From: Halovibrio variabilis
GTDB lineage: Bacteria > Pseudomonadota > Gammaproteobacteria > Pseudomonadales > Halomonadaceae
Reading direction: 5' to 3'
DNA length: 64,000 nucleotides
Assembly (NCBI RefSeq): GCF_007991175.1
Contig: NZ_BJXV01000008.1
Span: 186,001-250,000, forward strand
The notes beneath the pieces are model-generated. The model was not told the origin of the DNA and searched no databases. It saw only the letters and a list, made by a program, of their open reading frames with translations. Position 1 is the first letter of the stretch. Each line of letters begins with the position of its first letter. Below, piece after piece: positions 1-9,790 of this stretch. The translations under genes were made by a program, and so were the position numbers.

Positions 1-74
1 GCCAGGGTAATCTTGATCGCGTCGAACTCTTCGGACTGAGACTGCGATTTGAGTACTTTCACCAAATCTTTCAT
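1..74 (-). CDS. rpoC: RNA polymerase beta' subunit, N-terminal fragment
   Basis: Only the first 24 codons are in the window; the gene runs off the left edge. The reverse-strand ATG at 74-72 opens with MKDLVKVLK, followed by SEEFDAIKITLA, which matches the RpoC N-terminus of gammaproteobacteria. It lies 10 bp after the rpoB stop, with a GGAGC-type ribosome binding site in the gap, so it is the last visible gene of the rplKAJL-rpoBC cluster. Confidence 0.93.
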   Translation of the reverse strand, partial: MKDLVKVLKSQSQSEEFDAIKITL

Positions 75-84
75 GGGACGGCTC

Positions 85-3000
85 CTAGCTCTCTAACTCG
101 ATATCGATGCCCAGCGAGCGGATTTCCTTCACGAGTACGTTAAAGGATTCCGGCATGCCTGCCTGCATGGTGTGGTCGCCATCCACGATGTTTTTATACA
201 TCTTGGTGCGGCCTTCGACGTCGTCCGACTTGACGGTGAGCATCTCTTGTAGCGTGTATGCGGCACCGTAAGCTTCCAGCGCCCACACTTCCATCTCACC
301 GAAGCGCTGACCACCGAATTGCGCCTTACCACCCAAGGGCTGCTGGGTCACCAGCGAGTAAGAACCGGTAGAACGCGCGTGCATCTTGTCGTCTACCAAG
401 TGGTTAAGCTTCAGCATGTACATGTAGCCAACGGTGACCGGACGATCAAAGGCGTCACCGGTACGGCCATCGAACAGGGCCATCTGGCCCGACTCGGGAA
501 TGTCAGCAAGCTTCAGCAGATGCTTGATTTCGTGCTCTTTGGCACCGTCAAACACCGGCGTTGCCATCGGCACACCCGCTTTAAGGTTTTTCGCCAGGGC
601 AATGACTTCGTCGTCGGTCAAGGAATCAATATCCTCAACGCGAGTGCCTGGCGTGTTGTACACCTGCCCCAGGAAGTCACGGATCTCGGCGACTTGCTGG
701 CCGCGTGCATCGCGCAGCATGGCGTCAATCTTGACACCCAAACCTCGCGCGGCCATACCCAAGTGGGTCTCCAAAATCTGACCAACGTTCATGCGTGACG
801 GCACGCCCAGCGGGTTCAGTATCACGTCGACCGGCTCGCCCTTCTCGTCGAACGGCATGTCTTCGATAGGCATGATCGCTGAGATAACACCTTTGTTACC
901 GTGACGACCGGCCATCTTATCGCCCGGCTGGATACGACGCTTCACGGCCATGTAGACCTTGACGATTTTCAGCACGCCGGGCGCGAGATCATCGCCCTGG
1001 GTCAGCTTGCGCTTTTTATCTTCAAAGCGCTCATCCATCTCTTTACGACGGATTTCCAGCTGCTCATCGGCCTGTGCTAGCAGTTCGTTAAAGGACTCAT
1101 CCTGCAGGCGCAGTTTGAACCACTGCTGACGCGGCAGTTCATCCAGATAGGCTTCGTCAAGCACATCGCCTTTCTTGAGGTTCGGGCCGCCGTTAACGGC
1201 CTGACCATCCAGGGTACGCTTAAGGCGCTCAAAGGTGGCGTCTTCGGCGATACGGTAAGTTTCTTGCAGGTCCTTGCGCACCTCATCAAGCTGCATCCGC
1301 TCGATGGTAAGCGCGCGGGAATCCTTCTCGACGCCGTCGCGGGTGAATACCTGCACGTCAATCACCGTGCCCTTCATACCGGTCGGCGCGCGTAGCGAGG
1401 TGTCTTTAACGTCAGACGCTTTCTCGCCGAAGATGGCACGCAACAGCTTTTCTTCCGGCGTCAGCTGGGTTTCACCCTTGGGTGTTACCTTACCGACCAA
1501 AATATCGCCGGGGCCGACTTCGGCACCGATGTACACCACGCCCGCCTCGTCCAGCTTGGACAGCGCTGACTCGCCGACGTTGGGAATGTCAGAGGTAATC
1601 TCTTCTGAGCCCAACTTGGTGTCACGTGACACACAGGTCAGTTCCTGAATGTGGATCGTGGTGAAACGATCTTCTTGGGCCGCCCGCTCAGACAGCAGGA
1701 TCGAATCCTCGAAGTTATAGCCGTTCCAGGGCATAAAGGCGATGCGCATGTTCTGACCCAGCGCCAGATCGCCCATATCCACCGACGGGCCGTCGGCAAG
1801 AATATCGCCACGCGCCACGTTATCGCCAGGCCGCACGATGGGGCGCTGGTTCATACAGGTGTTCTGGTTCGAGCGGGTGTACTTGGTCAGGTTGTAGATA
1901 TCCACCCCGGCTTCACCGCCGATGATTTCATCTTCGTTGACCCGCACCACGACACGGCGTGCATCAACCGAGTCAATCAGGCCACCCCGACGCGCTACCG
2001 CACAGACACCGGAGTCACGGGCGACAAAGCGCTCCATGCCGGTACCTACCAGCGGCTTCTCGGCACGCAGGGTCGGCACCGCCTGACGCTGCATGTTAGA
2101 ACCCATCAAGGCGCGGTTGGCGTCATCGTGCTCGAGGAACGGAATCAACGCCGCTGCCACCGAGACTACTTGGCGCGGAGAGACGTCCATCAGCGTCACT
2201 TGCTCAGGACGCATAAAGGTCGTTTCGCCGCGGTGACGCGCCTGCACCAGATCATCGCTCAGCTTGTTGGACTCGTCCACGGCAGCTGATGCCTGGGCAA
2301 TCACGTAATCGCCTTCTTCAATCGCCGAGAGGTGAACGATTTCATCGGTCAACTGGCGATCCACCACTTTTCGGTACGGCGTTTCTAAGAAACCGTAGCT
2401 GTTGGTGTGGCTGTAAGTCGCCAGTGAGTTAATCAGACCGATGTTCGGGCCTTCCGGCGTTTCGATCGGGCATAGACGGCCGTAGTGCGTGGCGTGTACG
2501 TCACGTACTTCGAAGCCAGCGCGCTCACGGGTCAAACCACCGGGGCCGAGTGCCGAGACACGACGCTTGTGCGTCACCTCAGAAAGCGGGTTGTTCTGGT
2601 CCATAAACTGGGAAAGCTGGCTGGAACCGAAGAACTCTTTCACCGCCGCCGCGACCGGCTTGGCGTTGATCAGGTCTTGCGGCATCAGGCCTTCACTTTC
2701 CGCCATGGAAAGACGCTCTTTCACGGCGCGCTCGACACGCACCAAGCCAACGCGGAACTGGTTTTCGGCCATCTCGCCAACGCAGCGAATACGACGGTTA
2801 CCCAGGTGATCGATATCGTCAACGTCACCGAAGCCGTTACGGATACTGATCAGCTCGCGCAGTACATCCAGGATGTCTTTACGGTCCAATACGCCGGAGC
2901 CGGTGTCGGTATCACGACGCAGGCGACGGTTGAACTTCATACGACCAACGCCCGACAGGTCGTAGCGGTCCTCAGAGAAGAACAGGTTGTTAAACAGCGT

Positions 3001-4161
3001 TTCGGCAGATTCTTTGGTCGGCGGCTCGCCGGGACGCATCATGCGGTAAATTTCGACTAACGCTTCAAGCGCGGAATTAGTAGCATCCAGCTTCAAGGTG
3101 TCGGAAATGAACGAACCGCAGTCAAGATCGTTGGTGTAGAGCGTTTCTACCCGGGTGATACCGCCCTGGGCCATACGCTCGAGCACTTCCGGGGTGATCT
3201 CGGTGTTACACGGGCAGATCAGCTCACCGGTTTTAGAGTCGATTTGATCTTTGGCCAGCGTTTTGCCGAACAGGTACTCCATCGGCACATCCAGACGCTC
3301 GATCCCGGCTTTTTCAAGCTGGCGAATGTGCTTCTGGGTAATCCGACGGCCTTCTTCAACAATCGTCTCACCAGCGCTGTCTTTGATGTCGAAAGTGGCG
3401 GTTTCACCACGTAGACGCGACGGCACCAGCTCCACTGAAAAACCGGATTTCTCAATGTGGAAGATACTGGTTTCAAAGAACTCGGCTAAAATCTCTTCGG
3501 TGTTCATGCCCAGCGCACGCATTAGCACCGAGGCCGGCAGTTTACGGCGACGGTCAATACGGACAAAGACGTTGTCTTTAGGGTCAAACTCAAAATCTAA
3601 CCAAGAGCCACGATAAGGAATCACGCGAGCTGAGTAGAGCAGTTTGCCCGACGAGTGACTCTTGCCTTTATCGTGATCAAAGAACACACCGGGCGAGCGG
3701 TGGAGCTGGGAAACGATAACCCGCTCAGTACCGTTGATAACAAAGGTACCGTTCTCGGTCATCAGGGGGATTTCCCCCATGTAGACTTCCTGCTCTTTAA
3801 TATCTTTGATTGCCTTGTTCGAGGAGTCGCGATCATAAATGATCAAGCGAACCTTGACGCGCAACGGGGCGGAGTAAGTCACGCCACGTAGCTGACATTC
3901 CTTAACATCGAACGCCGGCGTGCCGAAACGGTAGCTGACGTACTCAAGCGCCGCATTGCCGGAAAAGCTCTCAATCGGAAACACGGACTTAAACGCCGCG
4001 TGCAGGCCGACCTCGTGACGCTCGTCGGGCGAACGATCTTGCTGGAGGAAGTCGTAATAGGAATCAAGCTGGATCGCCAACAAGTAAGGCACATCCATCA
4101 CTTGGGGCAGTTTGCCGAAATCCTTGCGGATGCGTTTTTTCTCAGTATATGAGTAAGCCAT
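85..4161 (-). CDS. rpoB: DNA-directed RNA polymerase beta subunit
   Basis: This 1358-residue protein matches the family length (E. coli 1342). It forms the catalytic core of RNA polymerase together with beta'. It opens [17 protein letters not shown]. The rifampicin-binding cluster near residues 511-540 ([17 protein letters not shown], then THKRR and SALGPGG) carries the sensitive-type residues at the usual resistance positions. The [13 protein letters not shown] stretch and the C-terminal [24 protein letters not shown] are intact. It sits between rplL (347 bp upstream) and rpoC (10 bp downstream). Nothing suggests a frameshift. Confidence 0.98.
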   Translation of the reverse strand: MAYSYTEKKRIRKDFGKLPQVMDVPYLLAIQLDSYYDFLQQDRSPDERHEVGLHAAFKSVFPIESFSGNAALEYVSYRFGTPAFDVKECQLRGVTYSAPLRVKVRLIIYDRDSSNKAIKDIKEQEVYMGEIPLMTENGTFVINGTERVIVSQLHRSPGVFFDHDKGKSHSSGKLLYSARVIPYRGSWLDFEFDPKDNVFVRIDRRRKLPASVLMRALGMNTEEILAEFFETSIFHIEKSGFSVELVPSRLRGETATFDIKDSAGETIVEEGRRITQKHIRQLEKAGIERLDVPMEYLFGKTLAKDQIDSKTGELICPCNTEITPEVLERMAQGGITRVETLYTNDLDCGSFISDTLKLDATNSALEALVEIYRMMRPGEPPTKESAETLFNNLFFSEDRYDLSGVGRMKFNRRLRRDTDTGSGVLDRKDILDVLRELISIRNGFGDVDDIDHLGNRRIRCVGEMAENQFRVGLVRVERAVKERLSMAESEGLMPQDLINAKPVAAAVKEFFGSSQLSQFMDQNNPLSEVTHKRRVSALGPGGLTRERAGFEVRDVHATHYGRLCPIETPEGPNIGLINSLATYSHTNSYGFLETPYRKVVDRQLTDEIVHLSAIEEGDYVIAQASAAVDESNKLSDDLVQARHRGETTFMRPEQVTLMDVSPRQVVSVAAALIPFLEHDDANRALMGSNMQRQAVPTLRAEKPLVGTGMERFVARDSGVCAVARRGGLIDSVDARRVVVRVNEDEIIGGEAGVDIYNLTKYTRSNQNTCMNQRPIVRPGDNVARGDILADGPSVDMGDLALGQNMRIAFMPWNGYNFEDSILLSERAAQEDRFTTIHIQELTCVSRDTKLGSEEITSDIPNVGESALSKLDEAGVVYIGAEVGPGDILVGKVTPKGETQLTPEEKLLRAIFGEKASDVKDTSLRAPTGMKGTVIDVQVFTRDGVEKDSRALTIERMQLDEVRKDLQETYRIAEDATFERLKRTLDGQAVNGGPNLKKGDVLDEAYLDELPRQQWFKLRLQDESFNELLAQADEQLEIRRKEMDERFEDKKRKLTQGDDLAPGVLKIVKVYMAVKRRIQPGDKMAGRHGNKGVISAIMPIEDMPFDEKGEPVDVILNPLGVPSRMNVGQILETHLGMAARGLGVKIDAMLRDARGQQVAEIRDFLGQVYNTPGTRVEDIDSLTDDEVIALAKNLKAGVPMATPVFDGAKEHEIKHLLKLADIPESGQMALFDGRTGDAFDRPVTVGYMYMLKLNHLVDDKMHARSTGSYSLVTQQPLGGKAQFGGQRFGEMEVWALEAYGAAYTLQEMLTVKSDDVEGRTKMYKNIVDGDHTMQAGMPESFNVLVKEIRSLGIDIELES

Positions 4162-4278
4162 CTGTATTCCCCAGCTTGTTCACCATGGGTGACCGATGCG
4201 TGGTCATCGCTGCCCGGCGGGCTTCGTCAGACACAGACAGCAAGCTCCTAAATCGGTAGCTCGCCGTCGAAAATCTAG

Positions 4279-4350
4279 TTCGATAACTCAGTCGTCGATA
4301 ACACTGTAGTCGATAACACTATCTTCAATAACGCCATCTTCAATAATGCT
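4279..4350. repeat. Degenerate 15-bp tandem repeat
   Basis: Four units of 15 bp follow one another: GTCGATAACACTGTA at 4294, GTCGATAACACTATC at 4309, TTCAATAACGCCATC at 4324 and a partial TTCAATAATGCT at 4339. A more diverged copy precedes them near 4279. The array lies inside the transcribed rplL-rpoB spacer. Confidence 0.6.
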
Positions 4351-4434
4351 TTTACGTTTCTGCCGCGGCTGCTCGTGGTGAGCAGCACTGCTGTTGGTCA
4401 ATATCAGCTATTGCTCAACATCAGCTACAACAGA

Positions 4435-4465
4435 AAAAGGCCGGCAGCGGGATATCCCGCCGCCA
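4435..4465 (-). terminator. Attenuator-like hairpin after rplL
   Basis: On the minus strand a GC-rich stem built around GCGGG-ATAT-CCCGC, extended outward by GGC/GCC pairs with one mismatch, is followed by a run of five T. This is a rho-independent terminator shape placed between rplL and rpoB. Since rpoB must still be transcribed, partial read-through is expected. Confidence 0.6.
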
Positions 4466-4508
4466 GCCGTGGAAGCTTACGCAGCGCGTAAAGCCGTCCG
4501 CACAAGAA

Positions 4509-4877
4509 TTACTTGAGCTCGACGCTTGCGCCCGCTTCTTCCAGCTTAGTTTTAGCTGCTTCAGCGTCGTCTTTAGACAGACCTTCTTTGATGGTCGCCG
4601 GAGCGCCGTCAACAGCACCTTTAGCTTCTTTCAGGCCAAGGCCGGTGATCTCGCGAACCGCTTTGATCACGTTAACTTTCTTGTCGCCAGCAGCGGTTAG
4701 AACGACGTCAAACTCAGTCTGCTCTTCGGCTACTTCGCCGCCAGCAGCCGGGCCAGCCACTACGGCCGCCGCTGCAGAAACGCCGAATTTCTCTTCCATT
4801 GCTTCGATCAGCTCGACAACTTCCATTACGGACATGTCGGCTACAGCATTGATGATATCGTCTTTGGACAGTGCCAT
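4509..4877 (-). CDS. rplL: 50S ribosomal protein L7/L12
   Basis: This 122-residue acidic stalk protein recruits translation GTPases to the ribosome. It starts [20 protein letters not shown] (dimerisation domain), continues through an Ala/Gly-rich hinge near residues 35-50, and ends in the factor-binding domain with [18 protein letters not shown]. The start at 4877 was chosen over an in-frame upstream codon because it gives the conserved N-terminus and has TAGGAATGA in front. It follows rplJ by about 106 bp and shares its transcript. Confidence 0.97.
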   Translation of the reverse strand: MALSKDDIINAVADMSVMEVVELIEAMEEKFGVSAAAAVVAGPAAGGEVAEEQTEFDVVLTAAGDKKVNVIKAVREITGLGLKEAKGAVDGAPATIKEGLSKDDAEAAKTKLEEAGASVELK

Positions 4878-4983
4878 TGTTTCATTCCTAACTTTGCGGG
4901 AGTCTCGGTCAGCCGAGGACTCAGGATTCATTGCTCGGTTCGGGTAGCGCGCATAAGCTTACGCTACCGGCAAGAAACACTGC

Positions 4984-5490
4984 TTAAGCAGCTTCGGCAT
5001 CTTGCTTCTGGTCGCGTAGCGCGGCCAAAGTACGAACCAGCTTGCCAGCGGAGGCTTCTTTCATTACCGACATCAACTGAGCAATTGCTTCGTCGTAGGT
5101 CGGCAGGGTTGCCAGACGGTCGATGTCAGCAGCCGGAATCAGCTCACCTTCGTAGGCCAACGCTTTGACTTCGAAGTCCTTGTCCGTTTTAGCAAACTCT
5201 TTGAACAGTCGAGCGGCAGCGCCCGGATGATCAGTAGAGAAGGCCAACAGTGTCGGACCAACGAAGCTATCCATCAAGCACTCCCACTGAGTGCCCTCAA
5301 GAGCGCGGCGAGCCAGCGTGTTACGTACCACACGCAGCTCTACACCATTCTCGCGCGCCTGCTTGCGCAGATCGGTCATTTTACTAACCGTGACGCCGCG
5401 AGAATCAGCAACTACGACGGAGAGTGCGCCCTTGGCCGCTTCACTGACCTCGGCAACAATCGCTTTCTTGCCTTCAAGTGCTAGTGGCAC
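4984..5490 (-). CDS. rplJ: 50S ribosomal protein L10
   Basis: This 168-residue protein anchors the L7/L12 dimers to 23S rRNA and, with them, represses its own mRNA. Motifs include [31 protein letters not shown] and [14 protein letters not shown]. The start is a GTG at 5490: AAGGAG lies 8 nt upstream and the first residues are [13 protein letters not shown] second GTG nine bases further upstream overlaps the ribosome binding site and is unlikely. It is followed by rplL. Confidence 0.95.
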   Translation of the reverse strand: MPLALEGKKAIVAEVSEAAKGALSVVVADSRGVTVSKMTDLRKQARENGVELRVVRNTLARRALEGTQWECLMDSFVGPTLLAFSTDHPGAAARLFKEFAKTDKDFEVKALAYEGELIPAADIDRLATLPTYDEAIAQLMSVMKEASAGKLVRTLAALRDQKQDAEAA

Positions 5491-5858
5491 AGTGATCACT
5501 CCTTCGTGCCGGAACCCAAGAAGGTTCCGGTGGTTACCATCTCCTCCCGCCGATTATGGCTAACGCCGTACTGCAAAAAACGCATTACAGCGACAGCCGT
5601 GCAAGGCGGGAAGCCTTGGGGATGGTGCTCACCAGAAAGCCGTTAAGCTAACCAACTGGCGGCCACACCATCTGCGCAGGCGCGTTGAAGCAATTAAGCC
5701 GCTCTTGACGCTACAAAAGACGAAGTGCGGCACCTGCGGTCTTTGACGGCGCCCCGCCCAACGTAACGCTCAAACGGGGGACCGCAAAGTTTTGCTCGGT
5801 AGTTCTTATCAATACTGCTTATCGGTACTGCATACCCTCAACCTGACGATCTTATGCC
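5491..5858 (-). promoter_or_regulatory. rplA-rplJ spacer with probable L10 leader
   Basis: This 368 bp stretch has no gene. In gammaproteobacteria this interval holds the rplJ promoter and the structured leader bound by the L10-L7/L12 complex. Immediately before the rplJ ribosome binding site is a perfect hairpin, CCGGAACC-N6-GGTTCCGG (5509-5530). The upstream part of the spacer contains further GC-rich segments that could pair. Assignment as the L10 leader is by position plus this hairpin; the exact fold was not computed. Confidence 0.5.
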
Positions 5859-6551
5859 TTACGCGAAAGCAGAGTGATCGACGGTCAAACCCGGGCCCAT
5901 GGTCGTGGACAGGGTCAATTTCTTAATGTAAATACCTTTCGACGTGCTCGGCTTGAGACGCTTAAGGTCAACAACCAGTGCTTCAAGGTTGCCTTGAATC
6001 GCGGTGACGTCGAAATCCACTTTACCCAAGGTAGTGTGGATAATGCCGTTTTTGTCGGTACGGAAGCGTACCTGACCCGCTTTGGCGTTTTTAACCGCTG
6101 TTGCCACATCGGGCGTTACGGTACCCACTTTCGGGTTCGGCATTAGGCCGCGCGGACCTAGAATCTGACCCAGCTGACCAACAACGCGCATGGCGTCTGG
6201 CGAAGCGATAACGACGTCAAAATCCATCACGCCTTTTTTCACTTGCTCGGCCAAGTCGTCCATGCCCACGATGTCGGCGCCAGCTTCTTTAGCGGCATCG
6301 GCATTGGCACCCTGGGTGAAAACAGCAACGCGCACGTCTTTACCGGTACCGTTAGGCATGACGGTAGCGCCACGCACAACTTGGTCGGATTTACGCGGGT
6401 CGACACCCAGGTTGATGGCGACATCAACGGACTCTTTGAATTTAACAGTAGACAGCTCGGAGAGCAGCGCTACGGCTTCTTCAATAGAGTACGCTTTGTT
6501 GGTGTCTACTTTTTCGCGAATAATTTTCGCACGCTTAGACAGTTTAGCCAT
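5859..6551 (-). CDS. rplA: 50S ribosomal protein L1
   Basis: This 230-residue ribosomal protein forms the mobile L1 stalk near the E site and in enterobacteria also represses rplKA translation. It opens [15 protein letters not shown] and carries the family signature around [15 protein letters not shown]. The ATG at 6551 lies two bases after the rplK stop; an upstream in-frame TTG overlapping rplK was rejected. rplK and rplA therefore form a tight pair. Confidence 0.97.
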   Translation of the reverse strand: MAKLSKRAKIIREKVDTNKAYSIEEAVALLSELSTVKFKESVDVAINLGVDPRKSDQVVRGATVMPNGTGKDVRVAVFTQGANADAAKEAGADIVGMDDLAEQVKKGVMDFDVVIASPDAMRVVGQLGQILGPRGLMPNPKVGTVTPDVATAVKNAKAGQVRFRTDKNGIIHTTLGKVDFDVTAIQGNLEALVVDLKRLKPSTSKGIYIKKLTLSTTMGPGLTVDHSAFA

Positions 6552-6553
6552 GA

Positions 6554-6985
6554 TCAAAGACCCTCCACGTTTAGGCCCATGCTGCGAGCACTGCCAGCAA
6601 TGGTGCGCACAGCGGCGTCAAGATTTGCGGCCGTCAAATCAGGCTCTTTCGTTTTAGCGATCTCTTCAAGCTGCTCGCGCGTCACGGTACCGACCTTCTT
6701 CTGGTTCGGCTCGCCAGAACCCGACTTGATACCGGCGGCTTTTTTCAGCAGCACGGCAGCAGGCGCGGTTTTGGTGACGAACGTGAAGCTGCGGTCAGAA
6801 TAGACAGTGATCACGACCGGCGTCGGCAAGCCCGGCTCAATTTCTTGAGTCGAGGCGTTAAACTGCTTACAGAATTCCATAATGTTCACGCCGTGCTGAC
6901 CCAGTGCTGGGCCCACCGGCGGACTTGGATTGGCTTTACCTGCAGCAACCTGCAGTTTGATGTAAGCCTGTACTTTCTTGGCCAT
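6554..6985 (-). CDS. rplK: 50S ribosomal protein L11
   Basis: This 143-residue protein binds the GTPase-associated centre of 23S rRNA and is needed for RelA activation. It opens [20 protein letters not shown] and carries [20 protein letters not shown] and the C-terminal RNA-binding part ending [11 protein letters not shown]. The start is preceded by GGGAGC. It lies 123 bp after nusG and 2 bp before rplA. Confidence 0.98.
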   Translation of the reverse strand: MAKKVQAYIKLQVAAGKANPSPPVGPALGQHGVNIMEFCKQFNASTQEIEPGLPTPVVITVYSDRSFTFVTKTAPAAVLLKKAAGIKSGSGEPNQKKVGTVTREQLEEIAKTKEPDLTAANLDAAVRTIAGSARSMGLNVEGL

Positions 6986-7108
6986 CGTTTATGCTCCCAT
7001 TGGGTAGTAGCGCCCGAAGGCTCCCCGGTACCAGCGAAACGGCTGCTTAGCCATTTCACACGAATTAAAACTTATCGCTCACTACTTACTCTTTCTCAGC
7101 ATGCGAGC

Positions 7109-7642
7109 TTATTCCTTCTCAACCTGAGAAAACTCTAACTCAACAGGCGTCGAGCGACCAAAAATCAACACGCTGACGTGCAGGCGGCTCTTTTCGTAGT
7201 TCACTTCTTCGACAACGCCGTTAAAATCGGCAAACGGACCGTCAACAACACGCACCGACTGACCCGGCTCAAACATTGTTTTGGGCCGTGGCTTGTCGGT
7301 ACCGTCTTTAACGCGCGCCAGAATAGCGTCGGCTTCGCGTGAGGTGATCGCAGCCGGCTTCTCTTTGGTGCCGCCAATAAAGCCCATCACGCGCGGCGTC
7401 TCATTGACCAGGTGCCATGTTTCGTCGGCCATTTCCATCTCGACCAACACATAGCCGGGGTAGAACTTACGCTCACTCTTGCGACGCTTGCCGTCACGCA
7501 TCTCAACCACTTCTTCTGTCGGCACTAGAATCTCGCCGAAACGATCTTCCATACCGTACATCTTAACGCGTTCGGTCAACGAGCGCAGAACCTGCTTTTC
7601 AAAGCCGGAATAAGCGTGGACGACGTACCAACGTTTGGACAT
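7109..7642 (-). CDS. nusG: Transcription termination/antitermination factor NusG
   Basis: This 177-residue NusG has an NGN domain ([18 protein letters not shown] at the N-terminus) and a KOW domain ([20 protein letters not shown] near residues 125-145). It binds RNA polymerase and links it to Rho or to ribosomal S10. The ATG at 7642 was chosen over an ORF extension that would run through secE. It lies 8 bp downstream of secE, as in the usual secE-nusG operon. Confidence 0.97.
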   Translation of the reverse strand: MSKRWYVVHAYSGFEKQVLRSLTERVKMYGMEDRFGEILVPTEEVVEMRDGKRRKSERKFYPGYVLVEMEMADETWHLVNETPRVMGFIGGTKEKPAAITSREADAILARVKDGTDKPRPKTMFEPGQSVRVVDGPFADFNGVVEEVNYEKSRLHVSVLIFGRSTPVELEFSQVEKE

Positions 7643-7650
7643 GAAAACTC

Positions 7651-8031
7651 CTAACCAATGACGCCGGACATCGCCCAGCCAAGAAGGGTGTCGATCAACC
7701 ACAGCATCAGCCCCACCACTACCACAGCTGCCATTACAATAGCGGTGGTTTGGATGGTTTCGGCACGGGTCGGCCATACAACGCGCTGAATCTCTTTCTT
7801 GGCGCTCATAGCAAGCTCTACTAAATCACGGCCTTTGGTAGTGGTTAGTGCGATCAAACCTGCAATCGCACACAATACCACCACGCCAAGCACGCGGTAG
7901 AGCAGGCCAATATCGGCGAAATAGGTATTACCAACGACAGCAACGACAAGCAGCGCTACGACCGCCGCCCACTTGAGCCCGTCATGGCGCTTCTGCACCT
8001 CGGCGCCATGTTTTACAGAACCAGGCTTCAT
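7651..8031 (-). CDS. secE: Preprotein translocase subunit SecE
   Basis: This 126-residue membrane protein is of the long, three-helix type found in E. coli. Two hydrophobic segments lie near residues 20-38 and 42-62, then a cytoplasmic amphipathic stretch with [19 protein letters not shown] (the conserved SecE signature), and a last membrane helix near 97-118. It clamps SecY in the translocon. AGGAG stands 9 nt before the ATG. It is cotranscribed with tRNA-Trp upstream and nusG downstream. Confidence 0.96.
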   Translation of the reverse strand: MKPGSVKHGAEVQKRHDGLKWAAVVALLVVAVVGNTYFADIGLLYRVLGVVVLCAIAGLIALTTTKGRDLVELAMSAKKEIQRVVWPTRAETIQTTAIVMAAVVVVGLMLWLIDTLLGWAMSGVIG

Positions 8032-8105
8032 AAAAACGAGACTCCTAAGGGTGCGGCGAACGATAAAAGAATTTTAGAAAAAAGACATACCAACCTGGGG
8101 AAGGT

Positions 8106-8181
<76 letters not shown>

Positions 8182-8277
8182 GTATCGTCGTACTGATTAT
8201 TTGCAACAACTTATTTACATCAACTTTCTACATCTGCTGATAAGCGCTTTTTAACCGCCTATACAACAGCGGGCGTC

Positions 8278-8306
8278 ATAGTAGCGAATAAATTCGCTGC
8301 TGACAA
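8278..8306 (-). promoter_or_regulatory. Sigma-70 promoter for tRNA-Trp-secE-nusG
   Basis: On the minus strand TTGTCA (8306-8301) is separated by exactly 17 bp from TACTAT (8283-8278). It lies between the terminator after tRNA-Thr and the tRNA-Trp gene, about 100 bp upstream of the latter. This gives tRNA-Trp-secE-nusG its own promoter. Confidence 0.6.
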
Positions 8307-8350
8307 CCCTTTCTCACGCCCGACACCGACTAACAACGCCAGCCGCAGAG

Positions 8351-8376
8351 ACAAAAAAAGCGAGCATCGCTCGCTT
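8351..8376 (-). terminator. Rho-independent terminator after tRNA-Thr
   Basis: On the minus strand AGCGAGC-GAT-GCTCGCT, a perfect 7-bp stem with a 3-nt loop, is followed by seven T. It ends the tRNA-Tyr-Gly-Thr transcript. Confidence 0.85.
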
Positions 8377-8417
8377 GATTCGCAACCTTCTTCTTGCAAC
8401 TATCTTCTTACACAATA

Positions 8418-8493
8418 TGGAGCTCATGGACGGAATTGAACCGTCGACCTCACCCTTACCAAGGGTGTGCTCTACCCCTGAGCTACATGAGCT
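8418..8493 (-). tRNA. tRNA-Thr (GGT anticodon)
   Basis: A 76-nt tRNA with encoded CCA: acceptor AGCTCAT, anticodon loop TTGGTAA closed by CACCC/GGGTG (anticodon GGT), and T-loop TTCAATTC. It is the last gene of the tRNA-Tyr-Gly-Thr transcript. Confidence 0.97.
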
Positions 8494-8509
8494 AAACAAA
8501 CACATCAAC

Positions 8510-8583
8510 TGGAGCGGGCGGCGGGAATCGAACCCGCACCATCAGCTTGGAAGGCTGAGGTTCTACCGTTGAACTACGCCCGC
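8510..8583 (-). tRNA. tRNA-Gly (TCC anticodon)
   Basis: A 74-nt tRNA with encoded CCA: acceptor GCGGGCG, anticodon loop CTTCCAA closed by TCAGC/GCTGA (anticodon TCC), and T-loop TTCGATTC. It lies between tRNA-Tyr and tRNA-Thr in the order tyr-gly-thr known from enterobacteria. Confidence 0.97.
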
Positions 8584-8713
8584 AAACCCTGTCGAGAATG
8601 ACAATCCGCTACGCGCTGCCCTATAGCCCTACTTACCAGCTACCTATCGTAGACGAAGCCCGCTGCCGGCTTTTCACTCAACAGCACCGACAAACATCGC
8701 TGCTGATTAATTC

Positions 8714-8797
<84 letters not shown>

Positions 8798-8811
8798 AGC
8801 GGTGGCGGCAC

Positions 8812-8839
8812 ATTATGCCAGCCTCCAAGACCCTGTCAA
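8812..8839 (-). promoter_or_regulatory. Strong promoter of the tRNA-Tyr-Gly-Thr operon
   Basis: On the minus strand a consensus TTGACA (8839-8834) stands 16 bp before CATAAT (8817-8812), followed by a GC-rich discriminator and then tRNA-Tyr. A near-consensus promoter with a GC-rich discriminator is typical of stable-RNA genes under stringent control. Confidence 0.8.
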
Positions 8840-8950
8840 GCTTGATAATGACTTAGCTTTTCAAAACATAAGCTTTTTAAATGACTAAGCTATCAATGCT
8901 TGCGGCGGTGCAAAGCACCTGCGTCACGCCTTGGAACGCGCTGCATTCTG

Positions 8951-9790
8951 TCAAAGCAGCATTGAGAATGCAAGTCCCGCGCGAATCTTTTCTAGCGAGA
9001 CAGGCTCCGGTACGCGCGGTGCGCCGGACATCTTGCCCGCCCGCTCGGCGAGTGTCATCGGAAAACACGCCTCTAAACCACCGTAGACCATATCGGGCCA
9101 TACCGCGTGGGGCACCTGAACGCCGCGGGAGACCACCCGCGCATCGCCGCCGGTCAACAACATCGGCAGCGCCACGCTTTCTTGATCGCACACTTCACTA
9201 TAAATACGATTAATGGCACTCACGGCCGCCATATAAATACCGTGGTTAACCGCGTCAACGGTGCGTCGCCCCGGCTCTAACAGCTCGTCGGCTTCGCTTT
9301 CAGGGTCAATGGCTACATTGCGGGTACCCAGTTTCAAGCTCTCTTTCATCAGCCGCAGCCCGGGGATAATAAAGCCGCCTAGATGGCTACCACCCGGCAA
9401 TACGAAGTCGATGGTAATCGCGCTGCCACAGTCTACCGCGCAGCAGCCGCCCGCTAGCTGGTAACCCGCCAGCGCTCCCATCCAACGATCAACGCCCAGC
9501 CGCCCCGGCTCTTGGTAGCCGTTAACCACGCCCAGTGCCTCGTGGGTAGAATGCGCCACGTGCACATGACGCACGCGGCGACGCAGCAAGGTGACGGTAT
9601 CTTCCAGCACCGCTGCCCGGGCGACGCTGGAAATGCGCACCGCCTCGACCACGTCAAGGTCGGGGATGTCAGCCCCTGGGCGCCACTCTTCGCGCGTCCA
9701 TACCGCCCCGCGGGAACGTATCTCGCTGCTCTCGGCATCCTTGAGCCGCCATTTCGACAGCGTGTTGCCGATATCCAGATCCAGAATCAT
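8951..9790 (-). CDS. coaX: Type III pantothenate kinase
   Basis: This 279-residue ASKHA-fold kinase carries out the first step of coenzyme A synthesis, pantothenate to 4'-phosphopantothenate. Visible motifs are the N-terminal phosphate-binding DIGNTLSKWR, the GxDR element (LGVDRWMGALAGYQ) and CGSAITIDFV. The length is slightly above the family norm of about 250. It overlaps the end of birA by four bases (ATGA), so the two are translationally coupled, a birA-coaX pair common in gammaproteobacteria. Confidence 0.93.
   Translation of the reverse strand: MILDLDIGNTLSKWRLKDAESSEIRSRGAVWTREEWRPGADIPDLDVVEAVRISSVARAAVLEDTVTLLRRRVRHVHVAHSTHEALGVVNGYQEPGRLGVDRWMGALAGYQLAGGCCAVDCGSAITIDFVLPGGSHLGGFIIPGLRLMKESLKLGTRNVAIDPESEADELLEPGRRTVDAVNHGIYMAAVSAINRIYSEVCDQESVALPMLLTGGDARVVSRGVQVPHAVWPDMVYGGLEACFPMTLAERAGKMSGAPRVPEPVSLEKIRAGLAFSMLL

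Larger units (their letters stand above)
4162..4508 (-). promoter_or_regulatory. rplL-rpoB intergenic leader
   Basis: This 347 bp gap holds no credible gene. Read on the minus strand it starts with an attenuator-like hairpin just after rplL and ends with the rpoB ribosome binding site. In between is a degenerate 15-bp tandem repeat. In enterobacteria the equivalent gap attenuates transcription so that rpoBC is expressed less than the ribosomal genes; a similar role here is inferred from position and from the hairpin. Confidence 0.6.

Noticed and set aside
319..3891. Several long plus-strand frames inside rpoB
   Set aside because: They are complementary-strand shadows of a highly conserved gene, without ribosome binding sites or family resemblance.
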